A stretch of 64,000 nucleotides of DNA, taken from assembly GCF_000428845.1 (NCBI RefSeq), contig NZ_AUAS01000009.1, forward strand, positions 124,001-188,000, written 5' to 3'. The number at the start of each line of letters is the position of its first letter. The stretch's first letter is position 1. This DNA is from Dyadobacter alkalitolerans DSM 23607. Its GTDB lineage: Bacteria > Bacteroidota > Bacteroidia > Cytophagales > Spirosomataceae. Of the stretch, positions 18,828-29,032 are shown piece after piece. Made by a program: the position numbers and the translations under genes. A model generated the notes under the pieces. The model worked only from the letters and a program-made list of their open reading frames with translations. It made no database searches and was not told the origin of the DNA.

Positions 18828-19823
18828 ATGAGTCCGAAAACTGCCCAGGAACTGGCGTTGCCCGTAGGCGTAACGCTCGACAGGTTTATCATGTTAAGTC
18901 AAACTGCTTTTCCGTACGCAACGGGTGAGCTGTCCCAATTGCTCCGGGATATTGCGCTGGCCGGAAAGATCATTAACCGTGAAATCAACCGCGCGGGCCT
19001 TGTGGACATTGCCGGCGGAAACGGAACGGACAATGTACAGGGAGAAAATCAGCAAAAACTCGACATTATCGCCAACATCCGGTTCATCAGGGCATTGAAA
19101 AACGGGGGAGAAGTGTGCGCGATCCTTTCGGAAGAGGACGAGGATATCATTCACACGGGTAACGATCACGGCAAATACGTGGTTGCCATGGACCCGCTGG
19201 ACGGCTCTTCCAACATTGATGTCAATGTTTCAATAGGCACTATTTTCTCGATTTACAGACGCATTTCACCCATTGATGGGCCAGCCACGCAGGAGGACTT
19301 TTTGCAAGGCGGCCGGAAGCAGGTCGCAGCCGGATACATTTTATATGGTTCGTCCACCATGCTCGTTTATTCCACCGGCGACGGCGTGAACGGCTTCACT
19401 TACGATCATTCATTGGGAGAATTTATTTTATCTCACAAAAACATCCGCTCACCGGAAAATGGCACCATTTACTCCGTGAATGATGGTTATATCAACGATT
19501 ACCCGGCTTTCGTTCAGGATTATCTGACCAAATGCAAGGCACAATCCTGCACAGCCAGATACATCGGCTCACTGGTAGCGGATTTCCATCGTAACCTGCT
19601 CCGGGGCGGCGTTTACCTGTATCCATCCACCAGAAAAACGCCCGAGGGCAAGCTCAGGCTATTATATGAATGTTATCCGCTCGCATTTATCGCCGAAAAG
19701 TCGGGAGGAAAAGCTATCGATGGTTTCGGCCCAATACTCGACATCGTGCCTACGTCATTTCACCAGCGTTCACCCATTTACCTCGGATCACCGAGCATGG
19801 TAGACAAAGTCATGAAATTTTAA
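18828..19823 (+). CDS. fbp: class I fructose-1,6-bisphosphatase
   Basis: A 331-residue class I FBPase converting fructose-1,6-bisphosphate to fructose-6-phosphate in gluconeogenesis. The metal/phosphate site [26 protein letters not shown] is canonical, with the EEDE acidic cluster just before it. The sugar-binding loop [22 protein letters not shown] and the C-terminal [18 protein letters not shown] are also typical. It follows the sugar ABC operon by 58 bases on the same strand. It could serve the pathway by supplying fructose-6-phosphate for transketolase reactions, or may simply be the housekeeping enzyme. A forward-strand terminator lies just downstream. Confidence 0.95.
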   Translation: MSPKTAQELALPVGVTLDRFIMLSQTAFPYATGELSQLLRDIALAGKIINREINRAGLVDIAGGNGTDNVQGENQQKLDIIANIRFIRALKNGGEVCAILSEEDEDIIHTGNDHGKYVVAMDPLDGSSNIDVNVSIGTIFSIYRRISPIDGPATQEDFLQGGRKQVAAGYILYGSSTMLVYSTGDGVNGFTYDHSLGEFILSHKNIRSPENGTIYSVNDGYINDYPAFVQDYLTKCKAQSCTARYIGSLVADFHRNLLRGGVYLYPSTRKTPEGKLRLLYECYPLAFIAEKSGGKAIDGFGPILDIVPTSFHQRSPIYLGSPSMVDKVMKF

Positions 19824-19842
19824 AAAGCTTGATTATGAGCTA

Positions 19843-20415
19843 TTAGACTAGCGAAGCGATCACTGCTTCGCTTTTTTTAAGCTCGATCCTGCCTTCTGTC
19901 GGGATCATATTGCCCCATATAAAATTATAGTGCGTAATGATCTGCTCCGCAGACAAATGCGGCTTGTCGCCTGTCGTATGGCCATCTTCAACGACGGTAA
20001 TATCATAATCTTTCGACAAGGCCACCTGCACCGTCGATTCTACACAAAAATCGGTTGCACTGCCGGTAATGACCAGTTCGCCGACATTCATCTCGTTCAG
20101 TTTCGTTTCCAGTTCGGTGTTGTAAAAGGCGTCGTGCGCTTCTTTTGCCAAGATCAGATCCTGCTTTTCTACGTTCAGATCGGCTAGTAATTGCCAATCG
20201 TGTGTGTTGGGAATGTACTCGTCCAGCTTGGTGCCGTCGTGCTGGATAAAGATCACCGGCAGGCCGTTTTTACGAAATGCGGCAGCAAGTGCATTGATAC
20301 GCGCCACAACGCCTTCGGGATCGTAACGTCTGGAATCAGCGGTAAATGAACCATTCTGCATGTCAATGATTAACAGGCCTTTCTGCGGTTTCAAGGTTTC
20401 TGTTTTTCTTCCCAC
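19843..20415 (-). CDS. isochorismatase-family cysteine hydrolase
   Basis: A cytoplasmic cysteine hydrolase of 190 residues. The family triad is visible: Asp18 in LLIIDMQNGSF, Lys91 in LILAKEAHDAF and Cys124 in VITGSATDFCVESTV. The preceding cis-peptide pair and the FIQHDGTKLDEYIP substrate loop also fit. Members act on isochorismate, nicotinamide, biuret or peroxy-ureidoacrylate-like amides; the natural substrate here is unknown. The gene converges with fbp and its tail carries the fbp terminator. It diverges from the hybrid kinase gene across 74 bases. Confidence 0.88.
   Translation of the reverse strand: MGRKTETLKPQKGLLIIDMQNGSFTADSRRYDPEGVVARINALAAAFRKNGLPVIFIQHDGTKLDEYIPNTHDWQLLADLNVEKQDLILAKEAHDAFYNTELETKLNEMNVGELVITGSATDFCVESTVQVALSKDYDITVVEDGHTTGDKPHLSAEQIITHYNFIWGNMIPTEGRIELKKSEAVIASLV
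19850..19878 (+). terminator. intrinsic terminator after fbp
   Basis: A perfect 8-bp stem AGCGAAGC / GCTTCGCT with a 7-base loop (GATCACT), followed by a run of T to 19878. It lies 27 bases after the fbp stop. It falls inside the 3' end of the convergent hydrolase gene, so the same bases also encode that protein's last residues. Confidence 0.8.
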
Positions 20416-20489
20416 AAATTTTTCAGATAGTGATATTTTAATGTATATTTCTACAAAAAATCACAAATTAGTTTTACGCCGTCGGCATA

Positions 20490-23400
20490 ATGAAGTTAAA
20501 CTTTTACTATTGCATCTATATTTTAATAATGCAATTTATTGCATTAACCGCCTTCCCTCAAAGCAAACCACTACACTTCCGACACATCTCCGCCGAAAAC
20601 GGCCTCGCGAACAATAATGTCAATTGTGTTTTACAGGACAAAACCGGTTTCATCTGGATCGGCACGAACGGGGGATTGCATCGCTATGATGGCCATGAAT
20701 TCAAAATTTACAAAAATAATGAGCAGGATAAAAACAGCATCAGCAATGATTTCGTAACGGCGCTGGCGGAAGACAAATCAGGCAATATCTGGATCGCGAC
20801 CAGTGGCGGCGGTGTGAATGTTTTCGATAAGAATAAAGGTGTATTTGCAAAATATACAGCCGTTGATCACGACCCCAAAACCATTTCCGGGGCTTACGTT
20901 AATAAGATTGTTTTTGATAAAAATGATAAACTATGGATCGCGACCACGGGCGGTCTGGACGTGTTTGATCCGGTCAGCAGAAGCATTGTAAAACACTATA
21001 AATCCGACACAACGAATGTCCGGAGCCTGGCGGATAACAATGTGAATACGGTTTATTGTGATGCGCAAAACAACATTTGGGCCGGAACCGGTAACGGACT
21101 TAGCTTACTGGATAGAAAGTCGGGCTTGATCCAAAGGTTTCTTTCGGACAAAAATGTGAACAGCTTGTCGGGCAATGATATCCGTTATGTTTTTCAGGAT
21201 AGCAAAGCCAGGGTTTGGGTGGGCACTTATGGTGCGGGCCTTAATCTTTATCAGCCTGGTGAGGGGACATTCCAGCGTTTTAAAAATAATCCGCTAGATC
21301 CCGCCTCGCTTTCAAACAACAACATTACCAGCATTAATGAAAACCAGGGTGAGATCTGGATCGGCACCGAAAACGGCGGGCTGAATATTTTGAATACACA
21401 AAACTGGACATTCAGGTCTTATGTGCATGATGAGGTGGACAGGAGCAGTGTAGGCGGAAATTCGGTGGATTGCATTTATAAGGACCGGCAGAGTAATTTA
21501 TGGCTGGGCGTTTACAGCGCAGGGTTGAGCATTTACAAAAGTGACAACAGGTTTGCACATTACCAGCACAATTCATCCAAAAGCAGCCTTTCTAATAACT
21601 TTGTGCTCTGTTTCTATGAGGATAGCAATCGGGGTATCTGGGTGGGCACGGATGGCGGCGGGTTGAATTTAATGAACCGTAACACGCACCAGTTCAGTGC
21701 ATTTACACATCAGAATTCGGGCATTTCCGGTGATTATGTCCTGGCGATTGTGCCGGATGAGGCAGGTAAAATGTGGATAGGGACCTGGGGGAGCGGTCTG
21801 AATATTTTTGAGCCCGGGACCAAACGCTTTACCGTATTGAAACATCAGGAAAACAATATTAACTCTTTGTATTCCAATAATGTATATGCCATAGCCAGGA
21901 CGCGTGACAACATGATGTGGCTCAGCACATATGGCGAAGGACTGGACGCTTATGACCCGGAAACCAAAGTTTTCAGGCACTATCTGAGCGACCCGGACAA
22001 TCCCAAAACGCTTTCCGACAACACCGTCAACTGCTTTCTGACCGATCGCAGCGGCAACCTTTGGCTGGGAACGGATGAGGGGCAGCTGAACCGCTATGAT
22101 AAAGCGTCCGATACATTTACACGTTTCAAAGTTAGTGACAGCGAGCGCGTATTCAACAGCGCGATCAATTGCATGGTGGAGGACAAAAACGGCATTTTAT
22201 GGCTGGCAACCTTACGTGGGCTCATCCGCTTCGATCCGCGGACAGGCACGACAAAAAAATATACGACGACGAACGGGCTGGTAAACAATGTAACTCAAGC
22301 GCTGATTGAGGATGATATGGGTATGTTATGGATCAGCACGGCAAACGGACTTTCCAGGTTTAACCCGAAATCTGAGCAATTCGAGAATTACACTTTGGAA
22401 TACGGACTTCAAGCTAGAGAATTCAAACAAAAGTCGGCCTATAAGGATGCGGACAGCACATTATATTTTGGAGGGGTGAATGGTTTTAATCAATTTGACC
22501 CCAGGCAGATTACCCGCCAGAACGTTTCTTACCCTATTATTGTAACCAATTTTAAAGTGTTCAACCGGGATGAAGCAGCTGCCGAGCCGGATGGTTATAC
22601 GCTTGTTTTACCAAAAGAAATTTCCGAGGCCAGAACGATCACTCTGGCATATGACCAATCGTTTATTTCGCTCGATTACGCCGCGCTTGATTTCACTTCT
22701 GCTCAAAAAAGTTACGCTTATTGTCTGGAAGGATTTGATCAGGGCTGGAATTATGTAGGTGACGCTAATACAGCCATTTACACCAATTTGCCTCCCGGAA
22801 ATTATACGTTCAAGCTCAAAGCACAGAACATTTCAGGGGCATGGATTTCAGCAAAGAACAACCTGACTATCATCGTCACGCCGCCGTTCTGGGCAACCTG
22901 GTGGTTCAGGGCATTGGCATTAATTGCCGTAGCAGGCACTATCTACGCACTTTATCGTTACCGCGTCAACACCATAATCAGGCAAAAAGCAACCCTCGAA
23001 AATCTGGTGGAAGAGCGCACTGCGACGGTGCAGAAGCAGGCGGAGGAATTGCACGCGCAGTCGGACCATTTGCAAGCTTTGAATGAGGAATTGCAATCGC
23101 AGTCGGAGGAGTTGCGTGTGCAGACGGAAGAATTGTACGAGCAGCATGAGCAGGCGCAGCTTGCACGCGAAGAGGCCGAACGGGCGAATCAGGCCAAGAG
23201 CATTTTCCTGGCCACAATGAGCCACGAGATCAGGACGCCAATGAATGGTGTCATCGGCATGACCGAATTACTTGCGGAGACGGAACTGACTGAGGAACAA
23301 CAGGATTATACCAAAACCATTGCGGCCTGCGGTGAAACGTTGGTGAATGTGATCAATGACATTCTGGATTTTTCAAAAATAGAATCTGGTAAAATAGACC

Positions 23401-24371
23401 TTGAAGCGCACGAATTCGAGCTGCGGAACTCGATAGAGGAGATTATGGACCTGTTTTCATTGCAAGCCTCAAAAAAGCAAATCGCGCTCCGTTATCTTAT
23501 TGAACAAGGCGTGCCGGATTTCCTTGTCGGCGACAGTTCGAGGTTAAAACAAATCCTGACCAACCTGATCAATAATGCGCTCAAATTTACGAGCAGAGGA
23601 GAAGTTTTCCTGCAAGTTTATCCATATGCACCGGCGGCATATGGTGAAATCGAAGTGGGCTTCACAGTCCGTGACACAGGAATTGGCATTAAGGAAGAGA
23701 ATCTGAATAATCTTTTCAAACCGTTTTCACAAGTGGATTCGTCGGTAAACCGCATGTATGGCGGCACCGGGTTGGGGCTGGTGATCTGCGAGCGGCTGGT
23801 CCGGTTAATGAATGGCGGCATCCGTGTGGAAAGTGAATATGGCAAAGGATCGGCTTTTCATTTCCATATTACTACGGGATATACCGGAAGGACTGCAAAA
23901 TCAGCGCATCAAAAGAGCTTTCCTTCGGAATCAGGAACCGAAAAACGAATGTTGGAAACCGAGTTTTCATCCGATTTTCCGCTGAAAATACTGGTTGTCG
24001 AGGATAATCTGGTGAATCAGAAGTTTATCGATTATGTGCTGAAAAAGCTGGGATATGAGATAGCCATGGCGGAAAATGGCTTGCAGGCTATTGAAAAGTT
24101 GGCATTAACCCCTTACGAGGTGATCTTAATGGACCTGCAAATGCCGGTTATGGATGGTTTGGAAGCCACCAGGATTATCCGGAAAGACCACAGCACGGTT
24201 CCTTACATTGTTGCGTTGACTGCCAATGCCATGAACGAAGACCGCAACAACTGCCTGAATAATGGCATGGACGATTACATGGCTAAGCCTATGAAGCTGG
24301 ATGTGATCAAAGAAGTGCTCAAAAAGGCCTATCAAAAGATTTATCAGCTGCCGGTGAGTTTGGATGTCTGA
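20490..24371 (+). CDS. hybrid sensor kinase with ligand-binding propellers (two-component regulator propeller, Y_Y_Y, HisKA, HATPase, REC)
   Basis: A 1293-residue transmembrane sensor. After a signal segment, about 13 'regulator propeller' repeats (for example [38 protein letters not shown]) form the periplasmic ligand-binding part, followed by a Y_Y_Y domain (about 700-795; [13 protein letters not shown]). One membrane helix lies at about 800-820. A long coiled coil rich in E/Q ([19 protein letters not shown]) leads to the H-box [10 protein letters not shown] (His about 912). The ATPase has [19 protein letters not shown] and GGTGLGLVI. The C-terminal receiver has Asp about 1215 in [13 protein letters not shown]. 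Unlike classic Bacteroides HTCS proteins it has no AraC-type DNA-binding domain, so it must signal to another protein. Confidence 0.92.
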   Translation: MKLNFYYCIYILIMQFIALTAFPQSKPLHFRHISAENGLANNNVNCVLQDKTGFIWIGTNGGLHRYDGHEFKIYKNNEQDKNSISNDFVTALAEDKSGNIWIATSGGGVNVFDKNKGVFAKYTAVDHDPKTISGAYVNKIVFDKNDKLWIATTGGLDVFDPVSRSIVKHYKSDTTNVRSLADNNVNTVYCDAQNNIWAGTGNGLSLLDRKSGLIQRFLSDKNVNSLSGNDIRYVFQDSKARVWVGTYGAGLNLYQPGEGTFQRFKNNPLDPASLSNNNITSINENQGEIWIGTENGGLNILNTQNWTFRSYVHDEVDRSSVGGNSVDCIYKDRQSNLWLGVYSAGLSIYKSDNRFAHYQHNSSKSSLSNNFVLCFYEDSNRGIWVGTDGGGLNLMNRNTHQFSAFTHQNSGISGDYVLAIVPDEAGKMWIGTWGSGLNIFEPGTKRFTVLKHQENNINSLYSNNVYAIARTRDNMMWLSTYGEGLDAYDPETKVFRHYLSDPDNPKTLSDNTVNCFLTDRSGNLWLGTDEGQLNRYDKASDTFTRFKVSDSERVFNSAINCMVEDKNGILWLATLRGLIRFDPRTGTTKKYTTTNGLVNNVTQALIEDDMGMLWISTANGLSRFNPKSEQFENYTLEYGLQAREFKQKSAYKDADSTLYFGGVNGFNQFDPRQITRQNVSYPIIVTNFKVFNRDEAAAEPDGYTLVLPKEISEARTITLAYDQSFISLDYAALDFTSAQKSYAYCLEGFDQGWNYVGDANTAIYTNLPPGNYTFKLKAQNISGAWISAKNNLTIIVTPPFWATWWFRALALIAVAGTIYALYRYRVNTIIRQKATLENLVEERTATVQKQAEELHAQSDHLQALNEELQSQSEELRVQTEELYEQHEQAQLAREEAERANQAKSIFLATMSHEIRTPMNGVIGMTELLAETELTEEQQDYTKTIAACGETLVNVINDILDFSKIESGKIDLEAHEFELRNSIEEIMDLFSLQASKKQIALRYLIEQGVPDFLVGDSSRLKQILTNLINNALKFTSRGEVFLQVYPYAPAAYGEIEVGFTVRDTGIGIKEENLNNLFKPFSQVDSSVNRMYGGTGLGLVICERLVRLMNGGIRVESEYGKGSAFHFHITTGYTGRTAKSAHQKSFPSESGTEKRMLETEFSSDFPLKILVVEDNLVNQKFIDYVLKKLGYEIAMAENGLQAIEKLALTPYEVILMDLQMPVMDGLEATRIIRKDHSTVPYIVALTANAMNEDRNNCLNNGMDDYMAKPMKLDVIKEVLKKAYQKIYQLPVSLDV

Positions 24372-24420
24372 AAGATCACAAGCTTTTATTAATTTAAACT
24401 TTTAGCCATAACCATGAAAA

Positions 24421-25578
24421 ATGTCGCCGCAAACTACCTCTTCTGCCCTCATTCCCGACCATCCGAAAGGCAAGATCGTTTACATTGATTACCTGAAAGT
24501 GCTGTTCACAGCACTTGTGGTTGCGCACCATGCGTTTGTTACTTACGGCGCTCCGGGCGGTTGGTATTATTCGGAAAAAACGACTTTGTTGGGCGCAACA
24601 ATGGCAATGACCATGTTTGTGGCGGTGAACCAGTCCTTTTTTATGGGTTTTTTCTTTTTCCTTTCGGCCCTATTCATCCCTTCATCGTTTAAAAAGAAAG
24701 GTGCGGCCGTTTTTATAAAAGACCGGTTCATTCGGCTTGGGATCCCGCTGCTCTTTTATTCCTTTCTTCTGGCGCCGGTGATGAATTATATGGTTTACTA
24801 TCACGCTGGTGAGCATCACATTACATTCCTGCAATTTCTTTCCGGCTATGACTCCTGGATCAGCGTCGGCGTTTTATGGTTTGTTGTTGCCTTGCTGCTT
24901 TTTAGTCTGGCTTATGCGGCCTGGAAGAGCTTTTCAAAGTCGGAGCCTGATGTCTGGCCTATGCCCGCCGTGAAAAATGTTTTACGTCTTGGGATTGCCC
25001 TTGGTGTGGTCAGTTTCATTGTGCGACTCGGTTTTCCGGTTGGATGGACCTTGGATCCAGTCGGCTTTCAGCTTGGTCATTTTCCCCAATACATTGCCGT
25101 TTTCATGGTCGGCATTGCTGCCGCAGAAAGCAACTGGCTCCACAAGCTGGATTCGGAGCGCTATAAAACAATAAAGATCATAGCATTGTGCATGATCTTT
25201 ATCGGTTTTCCACTTATATATGTCGTTAAAATTGTCTTCGACAATCCGCTGGAATGGTTCAGCGGCGGATTGCACGGTGAAGCGGCTCTTTATGCTTTTT
25301 GGGAGCAGATCACAGGTGCCTGCATTATGGTCTCCGTACTTGTATATGGCCGAAAAAGTTTAAATACGCCTTCCGTATTTCTTAGCAAAATGTCACGTTG
25401 TGCTTTTGCCGTTTACATTCTGCACCCTTTCGTCTTGATCTCCATTTCGCTTCTGCTTCGCAACTGGGGCGTTGATCCGGCCGTTAAATTGCTCATTGTA
25501 ACTCCGCTTGGCATCGTTTTGAGTTTCCTTCTGGGTTACATTGTTGTGAAAATCCCAGGCGTGAACAAAGTTATTTAG
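24421..25578 (+). CDS. acyltransferase family 3 membrane protein (MdoC/OpgC-like)
   Basis: An integral membrane O-acyltransferase of 385 residues with about ten hydrophobic segments. The family start is clear: YIDYLKVLFTALVVAHHAFVTYG, where the His pair is the region of the proposed catalytic His. FFFFLSALFIPSSFKKKG, FIKDRFIRLGIPLLFYSF and a C-terminal YILHPFVLISISLLL also match. Such enzymes acylate periplasmic glucans or cell-surface sugars. It follows the sensor kinase by 49 bases on the same strand. Its end overlaps the convergent TspO-like gene by 8 bases. Acceptor and donor are unknown. Confidence 0.85.
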   Translation: MSPQTTSSALIPDHPKGKIVYIDYLKVLFTALVVAHHAFVTYGAPGGWYYSEKTTLLGATMAMTMFVAVNQSFFMGFFFFLSALFIPSSFKKKGAAVFIKDRFIRLGIPLLFYSFLLAPVMNYMVYYHAGEHHITFLQFLSGYDSWISVGVLWFVVALLLFSLAYAAWKSFSKSEPDVWPMPAVKNVLRLGIALGVVSFIVRLGFPVGWTLDPVGFQLGHFPQYIAVFMVGIAAAESNWLHKLDSERYKTIKIIALCMIFIGFPLIYVVKIVFDNPLEWFSGGLHGEAALYAFWEQITGACIMVSVLVYGRKSLNTPSVFLSKMSRCAFAVYILHPFVLISISLLLRNWGVDPAVKLLIVTPLGIVLSFLLGYIVVKIPGVNKVI

Positions 25579-26371
25579 CCACCGTTGCGCCATTTTTATT
25601 CATCAGATAATGTTTGCCTCTGTTCACATAGGCATGCGCGCCGTTGCTGATGAGGATAACGGCAACTACGGCCACTGCTGTGTAAGCAATGGCTTGATTT
25701 TCATTCCAATTCGCAACGGCAACTGCTGCCAGTCCCCATGCGCCAACCATTGCAGCTTCCCGTAAATTCCGGTTCCAGGTCAGGAATAGCTGTACGAAAC
25801 CGGCTACACAAATCATAATGATCGTCCATGTATCAGGAGAAATACCAAAACCGTCCCAGCCGATTTTGGTCAGATAAGCCGCCATATTTGCAATTAATGC
25901 AACCGTGATCCATCCCAGATATAGTGCAAAAGGCCACCATTCCAGAGCGATTTTTTTCATGGTTATCAAATCCAGTTCCATGCGGGTCCGAAGCATAATG
26001 CTAAGCAATGAAATCAGTAACACGATCATAATCAGCACCGAAGCGCCAGTGTAATCATAAAGCCAGGCAACGATCCAGAGGCAGTTGGCAATGCAGGAAA
26101 TGACAAACAGCCAACCGATCCTATCAATGATTTCGGGAGCTTTTTTATCATTGAACAATCCGCTGCTTTGATAGATCACAAAAGCCGCAAGGCCAATGTA
26201 GATCACACCCCAAATGGAAAAAGCGTAACCTGCCGGCGTGAAAAAATTCTGGTATTCGGCCGAAACTGTGGCCATTGTGTTATCATTGAAAATGCCTGTA
26301 TTGGAAAGATAATTCATTATCACTGTCACGATTAGTGCCAGTATATTCGCTATTTGCAATGTCTTTGTCAT
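25571..26371 (-). CDS. TspO/MBR-related tryptophan-rich membrane protein
   Basis: A polytopic membrane protein of 266 residues with about eight hydrophobic segments. FTPAGYAFSIWGVIYIGLAAFVIYQ resembles the TspO core and RIGWLFVISCIANCLWIVAW is rich in Trp. TspO proteins bind porphyrins and other ligands; this longer type is uncharacterised. I chose ATG 26371 (MTKTLQIANILAL), because a longer frame reaching 26737 would run antisense through the mnmH gene and reads as non-membrane sequence. It diverges from mnmH across 55 bases and converges with the acyltransferase. Confidence 0.7.
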   Translation of the reverse strand: MTKTLQIANILALIVTVIMNYLSNTGIFNDNTMATVSAEYQNFFTPAGYAFSIWGVIYIGLAAFVIYQSSGLFNDKKAPEIIDRIGWLFVISCIANCLWIVAWLYDYTGASVLIMIVLLISLLSIMLRTRMELDLITMKKIALEWWPFALYLGWITVALIANMAAYLTKIGWDGFGISPDTWTIIMICVAGFVQLFLTWNRNLREAAMVGAWGLAAVAVANWNENQAIAYTAVAVVAVILISNGAHAYVNRGKHYLMNKNGATVAK

Positions 26372-26426
26372 GATGGAGATGGTAATTTGAATAATATGAA
26401 CTGAACCAAGCAAAGCCTGTGCCAAC

Positions 26427-27470
26427 ATGATCAGAACAATCACGATCAACGAATTTTTTCTCCTACCCGCCGCTACTCCGCTGGCCGATGTCCGGACCCC
26501 GGCCGAATTTGCGCACGGGCACATTCCGGGCGCCTTTAATTTGCCGTTATTTAGTAATGAGGAACGGGTCGTGGTGGGGACGACATATAAGCAGGTGGGT
26601 AGGGAAGAGGCGATCCTGTTGGGATTCGATCTGACCGGCCCTAAGTGGTCGGGCTTCATTAAGCAAGCGCTGGAAGTGGCTCCGGATATGAAAATTGCCG
26701 TGCATTGCTGGCGCGGGGGCATGCGAAGCGGCGCCATGGCCTGGGCGTTGGATCTGTATGGTTTCGAGGTTTATTTAATTCAGGGCGGTTATAAAAATTT
26801 CAGAAGGTGGGCACTCGATCAGTTTCAGCAGCCGGCGAATGTGGTGGTTTTGGGAGGGAGAACGGGCTCGGGCAAGACCAAGATTTTGCAAGAACTGGCA
26901 TTGCTTGGTGAGCAGGTAATCGATCTGGAAGATCTTGCGCAGCATCAGGGATCGTCTTATGGAACCATGAACAAAATGATCCAGCCCACGCAGGAGCAGT
27001 TTGAAAATAATCTGGCTTTCCAGTTAAAAGGCATAGACCGGACAAAGCGGTTATGGGTAGAGGACGAGAGCAGGAACATCGGCAGACTTACCATTCCTAC
27101 GCCTGTTTTTAATCAAATGAGCCACGCCATGTTAATCGACATCCATGTAGATCTGGATCAACGCGTGCACGCATTAACATTGGAATACGGCCTGCTGGAC
27201 AAAGAATTCCTGATAACCTGCACCAGCCGCATTCACAAAAGGCTTGGGCCGGTGCAAACAAAACAGGCCATAGCAGCCATCAATGCGGGGGATATGGAAG
27301 AATTTATTCGTATCGTGCTCGTTTATTACGATAAGACATACCACAAAGACCTGGGAAAAAGAAACGCTGAAAACGTGTTTAGCATGGACATAACCAGCAC
27401 TGAAATCTCAGAAACTGCAAAGCAGATTTTAATTTTCATCAAAAATATTTCCGCCAGAACATTGGCATAA
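26427..27470 (+). CDS. mnmH: tRNA 2-selenouridine synthase
   Basis: A 347-residue MnmH (SelU/YbbB) that replaces the sulfur of 2-thiouridine in tRNA wobble positions with selenium, through a geranylated intermediate. The N-terminal rhodanese domain carries the catalytic Cys94 in AVHCWRGGMRSG. The C-terminal P-loop domain begins with VVVLGGRTGSGKTKIL. FSNEERVVVGTTYKQVGREEAI is a signature of the family. It lies 8 bases upstream of selD, which supplies selenophosphate, so the pair forms a compact selenium operon in the cytoplasm. Confidence 0.95.
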   Translation: MIRTITINEFFLLPAATPLADVRTPAEFAHGHIPGAFNLPLFSNEERVVVGTTYKQVGREEAILLGFDLTGPKWSGFIKQALEVAPDMKIAVHCWRGGMRSGAMAWALDLYGFEVYLIQGGYKNFRRWALDQFQQPANVVVLGGRTGSGKTKILQELALLGEQVIDLEDLAQHQGSSYGTMNKMIQPTQEQFENNLAFQLKGIDRTKRLWVEDESRNIGRLTIPTPVFNQMSHAMLIDIHVDLDQRVHALTLEYGLLDKEFLITCTSRIHKRLGPVQTKQAIAAINAGDMEEFIRIVLVYYDKTYHKDLGKRNAENVFSMDITSTEISETAKQILIFIKNISARTLA

Positions 27471-27478
27471 GCAATCAA

Positions 27479-28522
27479 ATGGACACAACAACCACTGTCA
27501 AATTAACCCAATATTCTCACGGAGCAGGCTGCGGCTGTAAGATCAGCCCGGCCATTCTGGACAAGATTCTGCATAGTCCGGTTATCGCACAAGCCGATCC
27601 GCGCCTGCTGGTAGGAAACGACAAACGTGATGATGCTGCCGTGCTCGACCTGGGAAACGGAACAGCATTAATTTCCACAACCGACTTCTTCATGCCCATA
27701 GTGGACGACGCCTATGACTTTGGCCGCATCGCCTCCGCCAATGCCATCAGCGACGTTTATGCCATGGGCGGAAACCCCGTGCTCGCCATCGCGATCCTTG
27801 GCTGGCCCATTGACAAGCTTGCGCCCGAAGTAGCGCAACGCGTGCTCGAAGGTTCACGTGCGATCTGTGCAGAAGCTGGCATCACATTAGCAGGCGGCCA
27901 CAGCATCGATTGCCCCGAACCTGTTTTTGGGCTGGCTGTCAGCGGGTTGGTCAGTATTGAGCATCTTAAACAAAACTCCACCGCAAAGGCAGGCTGCCGC
28001 TTGTATTTGACTAAGGCGCTAGGCGTAGGAATCCTTTCCACCGCACAGAAAAAGGGCATTCTGGCCGCCGAAGATGCCGAGATTGCATTGCAAAGCATGG
28101 TAAAACTCAACATGCTCGGCGAAACTTTCTCCCGAATGGACGGCGTTGAAGCCATGACGGATGTTACAGGTTTTGGATTGCTTGGTCACCTCTCCGAAAT
28201 GTGCGAGGGAAGCGGCTTGTCGGCGGTTATTGAGTTTGAGAAAGTGCCTGTCATAGACTCATTATCTTTCTATCTGGAACAGCAATGTTTCCCGGGAGGC
28301 ACGAAACGAAATCTGGCGAGTTACGGCCACAAAGTCGGCCCACTGACCGATCTTCAAAAATATATCCTCGCCGATCCGCAGACCAGCGGAGGTTTGCTCG
28401 TTGCAGTAAGTGAAGAACATGCAGCTGATTTCGAGATGTCCATGGCTGTTTTGGGTAATAACTTGATATCTTTCGGCTGGCTGGAAGAAAAACGCGATGG
28501 GCCGCTGATTGAAGTGCGATGA
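27479..28522 (+). CDS. selD: selenide, water dikinase
   Basis: A 347-residue selenophosphate synthetase making selenophosphate from selenide and ATP. The N-terminal catalytic motif SHGAGCGCK gives Cys18 and Lys21, equivalent to Cys17 and Lys20 of E. coli; this is the Cys form, not selenocysteine. GNDKRDDAAVLDLGNGTALISTTDFF is the ATP/metal region, and VTGFGLLGHLSEMC and DPQTSGGLLVAVSEE are also canonical. Immediately downstream of mnmH. No selA or selB is in the window, so the product most simply feeds tRNA selenation. Confidence 0.96.
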   Translation: MDTTTTVKLTQYSHGAGCGCKISPAILDKILHSPVIAQADPRLLVGNDKRDDAAVLDLGNGTALISTTDFFMPIVDDAYDFGRIASANAISDVYAMGGNPVLAIAILGWPIDKLAPEVAQRVLEGSRAICAEAGITLAGGHSIDCPEPVFGLAVSGLVSIEHLKQNSTAKAGCRLYLTKALGVGILSTAQKKGILAAEDAEIALQSMVKLNMLGETFSRMDGVEAMTDVTGFGLLGHLSEMCEGSGLSAVIEFEKVPVIDSLSFYLEQQCFPGGTKRNLASYGHKVGPLTDLQKYILADPQTSGGLLVAVSEEHAADFEMSMAVLGNNLISFGWLEEKRDGPLIEVR

Positions 28523-28583
28523 GTCGCAACCTGACAATTAATGCTTCTGAGAGCAAGTTTTAAACAAATAATTGTAAATACAA

Positions 28584-29021
28584 ATGAAAAAAATCAAACA
28601 ATATCTGCTGCTGTTTTCCCTCATCCTGCTTTCGGCAGGCCTTCGAGCGCAGGAAAAAGCCGAGCCCTGGACAGCGTCACAACTCATGCCGACCAGCGAG
28701 CTGGCCGCACTCATCAACGATCCGGCTGCTAAGAAACCGCTGATCATCAACATTGGGCCGCAAGCGGTTATCAAAGGTTCCGTGGACGTAGGCCCGGGAA
28801 AGGAAAAGGACAACATTAAGAAACTGGAAAAAATGCTTTCCAAGGAAGACAAAAATCGCGAAGTAGTCCTCTACTGCGGCTGCTGCCCCTTCGACAAATG
28901 CCCTAACATTCGCCCTGCATTCAGTCTGATCAAGGAAAAGGGTTTTACAAAAGCAAAATTATTGAATGTGCCCAAAAATATCAAGACAAACTGGATCGAT
29001 CCGGGTTATCCTGTTAATTAG
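28584..29021 (+). CDS. secreted rhodanese-like protein
   Basis: A 145-residue protein with a signal peptide (MKKIKQYLLLFSLILLSAGLRAQ). The mature part is rhodanese-like: LAALINDPAAKKPLIINIGP, a central spacer, and VVLYCGCCPFDKCPNIRPAF where the Cys-rich loop takes the place of the active-site cradle. FTKAKLLNVPKNIKTNWIDPGYPV ends the fold. It probably handles sulfur or thiol groups in the periplasm. It lies 61 bases after selD and 11 bases before the thioredoxin-like gene, so it probably cooperates with the latter. The extra Cys residues are unusual. Confidence 0.75.
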   Translation: MKKIKQYLLLFSLILLSAGLRAQEKAEPWTASQLMPTSELAALINDPAAKKPLIINIGPQAVIKGSVDVGPGKEKDNIKKLEKMLSKEDKNREVVLYCGCCPFDKCPNIRPAFSLIKEKGFTKAKLLNVPKNIKTNWIDPGYPVN

Positions 29022-29032
29022 TATTTAAGTAA

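Noticed and set aside
26372..26737. N-terminal extension of the TspO-like protein
   Set aside because: It overlaps the mnmH coding strand and reads as non-membrane sequence; the ATG at 26371 gives a normal start.
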